Shown: in pieces, positions 5,572 through 8,887 of the stretch
Layout of the letters: each line of letters begins with the position of its first letter
Position numbering within the stretch: position 1 is the first letter of the stretch
Assembly (NCBI GenBank): GCA_937895305.1
Contig: CALAXS010000019.1
Coordinates: 1 to 8,887 of the forward strand
Length of the DNA: 8,887 nucleotides
Direction of reading: 5' to 3'
DNA from: an uncultured bacterium
GTDB taxonomy: Bacteria > Hydrogenedentota > Hydrogenedentia > Hydrogenedentales > JAEUWI01
Notes under the pieces: model-generated
The model's database searches: none
What the model was told of the DNA's origin: nothing
What the model saw: the letters and a program-made list of their open reading frames with translations, nothing else
Made by a program: the position numbers and the translations under genes

Positions 5572-6608
5572 GGCAGGGTTTTGGATTACATAGGGGACTA
5601 TGCACCATAGCTTTATGTGGTGTAAGTTGCCTGTTTACAAATTTTGCCGAAGCGGTGGCGCAGAATAGCCAAGATGTATTGATGAGTGATATACGCAATC
5701 ATGGTCTCTATCTGGATGATAAGCACAAGTTGAAGATAGAAGAGAGTGATGGTTGGACGACGGTGATTTTGCAGCGCAAGGCGCGTGCAGCGGGTGGTCC
5801 ACAGGAAATATTTAGTGAGGATTCAGGTGAGGTGGAGCCGGTGATTCGATTTGGGATGGAGGAGCGTTTGGTGCGGATGCGTTCGGAGGTACTGGTGCCT
5901 GCTGAACCCAATTACATACGTAATCCGGGTCAACGGTATCGTATAAGTATTGAGGGCATAGAGGTTGCGCCCCACTATGCGCGGGTGTTTGAGGTGGATG
6001 CGGCGGATGCATTGGACGCTGTGACCAACGAGTTTCGTCAGTTACAGTCCTACACGGATGGCCCCAAAAAATTGGCCATGTATTATGGTGGATTGTTGTC
6101 CATGCGTGCGTTGAACGAATCGGGTCGTATCCCGGCGGTGATACCCATTACGGTGTTGCGTAGCCAGGGCGGCGAGTTTCGTATTCAGGGTGAAGGCATG
6201 GGTCGTGGTAAGGTGGGAAGCCAAAAAAGGTTTGAGGCGACTGCGGAGGGTGGTGCGTTTAAAAAGGTAATGGAAGATAATCCAGAGATGGAATTTCGGG
6301 GCACTGTAGCGCCGATTGCGGATAGACGGCGTGGGAGTATGGAGACGGTCACCAGTGGTTCTCGACATTTGCCGAAGCCCTTTAAACGGCGTCATGAATT
6401 GGGTCAGGTGTATCGCGTGAATCAGGTTAAGAGCCTGTCATCGCAGTCTTCACCAGAGGCTTCACCGGGCAAGCCCGTAAAATTGGGTAAGAGCCTGGCG
6501 ATGCCGGATGAGTTGTATCCGCCTATGGGGCTTGTAGATATTGAGAATTATGAGTTGCTGGTGGGTGAGTTTGAGTCAGCAGCGGATGCAAAGATGCGTA
6601 CGCGTTAG
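5568..6608 (+). CDS. Secreted protein of unknown function in the export cluster
   Basis: A 346-residue protein I do not recognise. Seen: an Sec-type signal peptide with n-region MRQGFGLHR, hydrophobic core LCTIALCGVSCLF (11-23) and an AVA site, so cleavage is likely after Ala31. The mature part begins with NSQDVLMSDIRNHGLYLDD. It looks like a mixed alpha/beta globular domain to about residue 245, including a helical DAADALDAVTNEFRQLQ (144-160), followed by a basic, Ser/Pro-rich, probably disordered segment (250-305) and a short acidic tail with PDELYPPMG (313-321). There is no transmembrane segment, repeat or catalytic motif that I can identify. GGAGG (5559-5563) four bases before the ATG supports the start. 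It lies 153 bases before the export lipoprotein gene, behind the promoter at 5386, so a periplasmic or outer-membrane accessory role in polymer export is an inference from context only. Confidence 0.8.
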   Translation: MRQGFGLHRGLCTIALCGVSCLFTNFAEAVAQNSQDVLMSDIRNHGLYLDDKHKLKIEESDGWTTVILQRKARAAGGPQEIFSEDSGEVEPVIRFGMEERLVRMRSEVLVPAEPNYIRNPGQRYRISIEGIEVAPHYARVFEVDAADALDAVTNEFRQLQSYTDGPKKLAMYYGGLLSMRALNESGRIPAVIPITVLRSQGGEFRIQGEGMGRGKVGSQKRFEATAEGGAFKKVMEDNPEMEFRGTVAPIADRRRGSMETVTSGSRHLPKPFKRRHELGQVYRVNQVKSLSSQSSPEASPGKPVKLGKSLAMPDELYPPMGLVDIENYELLVGEFESAADAKMRTR

Positions 6609-6747
6609 TATTTTGGGTATGTACTGTTGTAGTCTTACCTGAGTGGAATTTTTTTAGAGTTTGAATTGTGGCCTGATTTTGTGTCGGGCTGGTATGCGGA
6701 AGGACGAGTGGGTAGCATGATGCGCGAGCTATTCTTTAAGCGTGAGT

Positions 6748-6752
6748 GGAGG
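6748..6752 (+). promoter_or_regulatory. Ribosome binding site deciding the export lipoprotein start
   Basis: GGAGG lies nine bases before the ATG at 6762. The frame is open upstream to a TTG at 6666 with ATGs at 6717 and 6720, but 6762 combines a good ribosome site with a compact lipoprotein signal peptide. Starting at 6717 or 6720 would add 14-15 mostly charged residues and cannot be ruled out. Confidence 0.6.
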
Positions 6753-6761
6753 CAGTCTCGA

Positions 6762-8135
6762 ATGAAGGGTTTTTGCGTGGGATTCCTATGTTGTGGAGTC
6801 GCATTGCTGGGGCTTTTTGTCTCGGGCTGTGCGACCTCGGGTGCGGCAGGTGATGGCATTGTAATGATAGGTGAGGCTGGTGATAACAAGATGGTAACGC
6901 CAGCGGAGATTGATGCCATAAGTGGTCTTGATCGTCCGTATTATCTACAGGTAGGTGATGTAATTGATGTAGATTTTAAGCTGCGTACTGCACGTTCAGG
7001 GGATATTCCCTGGGATTACAAGATAGAAATCGGCGACAGTATGGAGGCACGTTTGCTGCCCGGGAATACGGAGCCGGGTACATATAAGCTTGAGGTTGGG
7101 GATGTCATCGGCATTTCCTTCCTGGATAATTGGCAGTTAAACGTGACTCGTACGGTGCGGACGGATGGTGTGATCACGGCGCCAGAAATTGGCGATGTGA
7201 ATGCACGTGGTTTAACGGCACTGGAATTGCGCGAAACCCTGGGTCGTCGGTATGAGGAGTCGGGGATTTTGGGTGGTGAGCCACGCGTGACGGTGAATGT
7301 GGATTTCGTGAATCTGGATCGCTATGAGGAGATGAGTCGGGATATTGTGGTGCGTCCTGATGGCGGTATCCGACTTCCTGGTATTGATGAAGATTTGAAT
7401 ATAGCGGGTAAGACCATTGCGGAAGCAACGGCATTGGTTTCCGTAGCAGCCAACAAGGTGCTGATGAATCCGCCGAAGGTGAGCCTGATTATTTTCCCGG
7501 CGGTTGATACGTCGATATTGAGCGACATGAGTGGAGCCATACAGGTGCGTCCTGATGGTCGTATTTCCATTGCCCGTATTGGTGAGTTTCAGGCGGCGGG
7601 TTATAGTATTGATGAGTTGCAGTACACATTGGAGCTGGGGTGTCAGGGTGTGATTCATAATCCTGTGGAACCCGCTCTGGACGTGTTGAAAGCGACGGGT
7701 GGTCGTATTTATGTGGGTGGTGAAGTGAAGACGCCGGGTGTATATCCCCTGGAAGGCTCACCGTCTGCGTTACAGGCAACGATTATTGCGAATGGATTTA
7801 ATGACAATTCACGCTTGAATAATGTCATTGTTGTGCGTCGTAATCCACTGGGTAAACCCTATGTATTCAAGACGAATTTGCGTGTGGCCCTGACCAAGGG
7901 ACATACGGACAATGATATCGCTTTGCGACCTTTTGATATTGTGTATGTGCCCAAGAAAACCATATCCAAACTGGATTTGTTTGTTGAGCAGTACATTGAT
8001 CGTCTGGTGCCATTTGATAATACGCTTGGCGTGAATATGCAGTACTATCTGAATGAACAGGAAGTCAGTTCAAAGAATCGTTCGTTTAACTTTAATACAG
8101 GGTTGACGGGCGTGTCGGATATTCTTGCTCCTTAG
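6762..8135 (+). CDS. Wza-like polysaccharide export lipoprotein with three Poly_export-type modules and SLBB
   Basis: A 457-residue outer-membrane export protein. Seen: a lipoprotein signal peptide MKGFCVGFLCCG... with lipobox VSGC, lipidated Cys23. Then come Y-x-L/I-x-V/I-GD strings at 61-66, 87-92 and 108-113, and three modules with the Poly_export signature: VRTDGVITAPEIGDVNARG (132-150), VRPDGGIRLPGIDEDLNIAG (197-216) and VRPDGRISIARIGEFQAAG (262-280). Each is followed by a helix and a strand like GEPRVTVNV (172-180) or NPPKVSLII (236-244). An SLBB-type stretch follows: GRIYVGGEVKTPGVYPL (314-330), ending near FDIVYVPKK (391-399). Wza normally has one Poly_export domain before its SLBB domains, so the triplication is unusual. 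The C-terminal 55 residues contain LFVEQYIDRLVPF (406-418), possibly the membrane-crossing helix. The protein would form the periplasmic and outer-membrane channel, working with the GumC/Wzz-type protein encoded 77 bases downstream. Confidence 0.93.
   Translation: MKGFCVGFLCCGVALLGLFVSGCATSGAAGDGIVMIGEAGDNKMVTPAEIDAISGLDRPYYLQVGDVIDVDFKLRTARSGDIPWDYKIEIGDSMEARLLPGNTEPGTYKLEVGDVIGISFLDNWQLNVTRTVRTDGVITAPEIGDVNARGLTALELRETLGRRYEESGILGGEPRVTVNVDFVNLDRYEEMSRDIVVRPDGGIRLPGIDEDLNIAGKTIAEATALVSVAANKVLMNPPKVSLIIFPAVDTSILSDMSGAIQVRPDGRISIARIGEFQAAGYSIDELQYTLELGCQGVIHNPVEPALDVLKATGGRIYVGGEVKTPGVYPLEGSPSALQATIIANGFNDNSRLNNVIVVRRNPLGKPYVFKTNLRVALTKGHTDNDIALRPFDIVYVPKKTISKLDLFVEQYIDRLVPFDNTLGVNMQYYLNEQEVSSKNRSFNFNTGLTGVSDILAP
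7349..7558 (+). repeat. In-frame 15-base direct repeat in the export gene
   Basis: GGTGCGTCCTGATGG occurs at 7349-7363 and again at 7544-7558, 195 bases (65 codons) apart and in the same frame. It encodes the VRPDG core of the second and third Poly_export-type modules. Near-identical DNA at this spacing supports origin of the modules by tandem duplication, or strong constraint on the turn. Confidence 0.7.
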
Positions 8136-8212
8136 TATTTTGATTGAGTTGATAGCGGATTGAGAAGCGGCCTGCTTGCTTTAATTGAGTGGGCGATGAA
8201 ATAGAGGAATGG

Positions 8213-8887
8213 ATGATGGATCAGCGGCAATTCTTTTTGCGAGACATCCTTACGGTAGTGTTTAAGCGACTGCGCTTGATAATTGGTTTATCAATTGTCG
8301 TAGCGATTATATCCCTGGCATTGAGCTATGGTTGGCCTCCGAGCTATGAATCGGGTGCGAGTGTTCGTATCAGTCATGGTCGTGAGGTATCACAAGCGGA
8401 CACCACGGTGACGAATAGTAATTCTGCCATGTCCATGATTCAAATGTCGGTGGAGGATCTGAATTCAGAGATCGAAATACTCTTGAGTGAAGATGTGTTG
8501 CGGGCGACAGTAGTGAATCATGGTCTGGATGGCGATGATTTTCCGTATGAAGAGGGTGTTTTACGTGCTCCCTTTAATGCCATTCGTTTTGGTGTTGAAT
8601 TTATATTGGATTTGACGAAGTTACGTGCCCAGCCGGATGATGTTCAGAAAGCCATGGATGAACTGCAGGAACGGTTGAATGTGACACCGGTTCGTGATTC
8701 CTATGTGCTGGATGTAAGCTTGAGGCTGGGTAATCCTGAGAAATCCCAGGAAGTACTTAATGCGGTCCTGGCAGAATACAAGGCACATCATATTGAAGTA
8801 TTCAGAAATGATGATAGTAAAGTGTTTTTTGATAAGCAGGTTACGCGAGTGAGTGCAACGTTGAAGACCGCACAGGATGCGTTGCAG
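8213..8887 (+). CDS. Wzz/GumC-family chain-length and export protein (N-terminal part, cut by window edge)
   Basis: The frame runs from the ATG pair at 8213/8216 to the window end without a stop (225 residues, partial). AGAGGA (8203-8208) is four bases before the first ATG and seven before the second, so either may be used; an out-of-frame ATG at 8209 leads to an early stop. Seen: MDQRQFFLRDILTVVFKR, a cytoplasmic start typical of the Wzz family, a membrane helix at about 22-39, then GWPPSYESGASVRI (40-53), DLNSEIEILLSEDVLRATVV (82-101), and a helical periplasmic region with RDSYVLDVSLRLGNPEKSQ and the coiled-coil-like start TLKTAQDALQ at the edge. GumC/Wzc proteins span the inner membrane, set polymer length and dock with the Wza-type channel. 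Whether a BY-kinase domain follows cannot be seen. The 77-base gap after the lipoprotein gene holds no clear terminator, which fits one operon. Confidence 0.92.
   Translation, partial: MMDQRQFFLRDILTVVFKRLRLIIGLSIVVAIISLALSYGWPPSYESGASVRISHGREVSQADTTVTNSNSAMSMIQMSVEDLNSEIEILLSEDVLRATVVNHGLDGDDFPYEEGVLRAPFNAIRFGVEFILDLTKLRAQPDDVQKAMDELQERLNVTPVRDSYVLDVSLRLGNPEKSQEVLNAVLAEYKAHHIEVFRNDDSKVFFDKQVTRVSATLKTAQDALQ

Noticed and set aside
5820..7779. Minus-strand frames within the secreted-protein and lipoprotein genes
   Set aside because: They are short, rich in His/Pro/Thr, lack ribosome sites and lie opposite frames with signal peptides or recognisable domains.
8136..8212. Terminator or promoter between the lipoprotein and GumC-like genes
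   Set aside because: The AAGCGGCCTGCTT string forms only a four-pair imperfect stem, and I see no -35/-10 pair. The repeated GATTGAG is too short to mean much.

Overview
The window is a piece of a Gram-negative chromosome carrying an exopolysaccharide (or capsule) export locus beside a divergent polysaccharide O-acetylation module. The export lipoprotein with a lipobox, the Wzz/GumC-type inner-membrane protein and a secreted protein with an Sec-type signal peptide all imply a two-membrane envelope. The phylum cannot be fixed from the sequence. Moderate G+C, Shine-Dalgarno sites, sigma70-like promoters and an unusually strong strand bias would fit several groups, including the PVC (Verrucomicrobia-like) lineage, but that is only a guess.

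Layout. Minus strand, right to left: a seven-helix membrane protein of unknown function (3361-2573), then an AlgI-type MBOAT acyltransferase (2436-1012) with a near-consensus promoter of its own, then a membrane-anchored SGNH/AlgJ-like protein (from 996, running off the left edge). The last two are 15 bases apart and look like one O-acetylation operon. Plus strand, left to right from the divergent intergenic region: a class I SAM methyltransferase (3540-4325), an extended-SDR nucleotide-sugar epimerase-type enzyme with a GTG start (4409-5359), a promoter at 5386-5414, a possible small ORF (5434-5571), a secreted protein of no recognised family (5568-6608), a Wza-like export lipoprotein (6762-8135), and the start of a Wzz/GumC-type chain-length protein (8213 to the right edge).

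How they could work together: the SDR enzyme and the methyltransferase would make or decorate sugar precursors. The GumC-like and Wza-like proteins would control chain length and export the polymer through the periplasm and outer membrane. The MBOAT/SGNH pair would move acetyl groups across the inner membrane onto the polymer. The secreted protein sits just before the export lipoprotein and may be an accessory of the export machine.

Most notable: the export lipoprotein has three successive copies of the Poly_export-type strand/turn motif instead of one; the secreted protein is unrecognised; the SDR enzyme lacks the acidic pair of 4,6-dehydratases; the SGNH protein has Glu where the block V Asp is expected; and the plus strand is very G-rich over C whichever strand is coding, except in the 2573-3361 gene and near the right edge. 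I see no tRNA, rRNA, CRISPR array, insertion sequence or attachment site. No stretch longer than about 210 bases lacks a gene.
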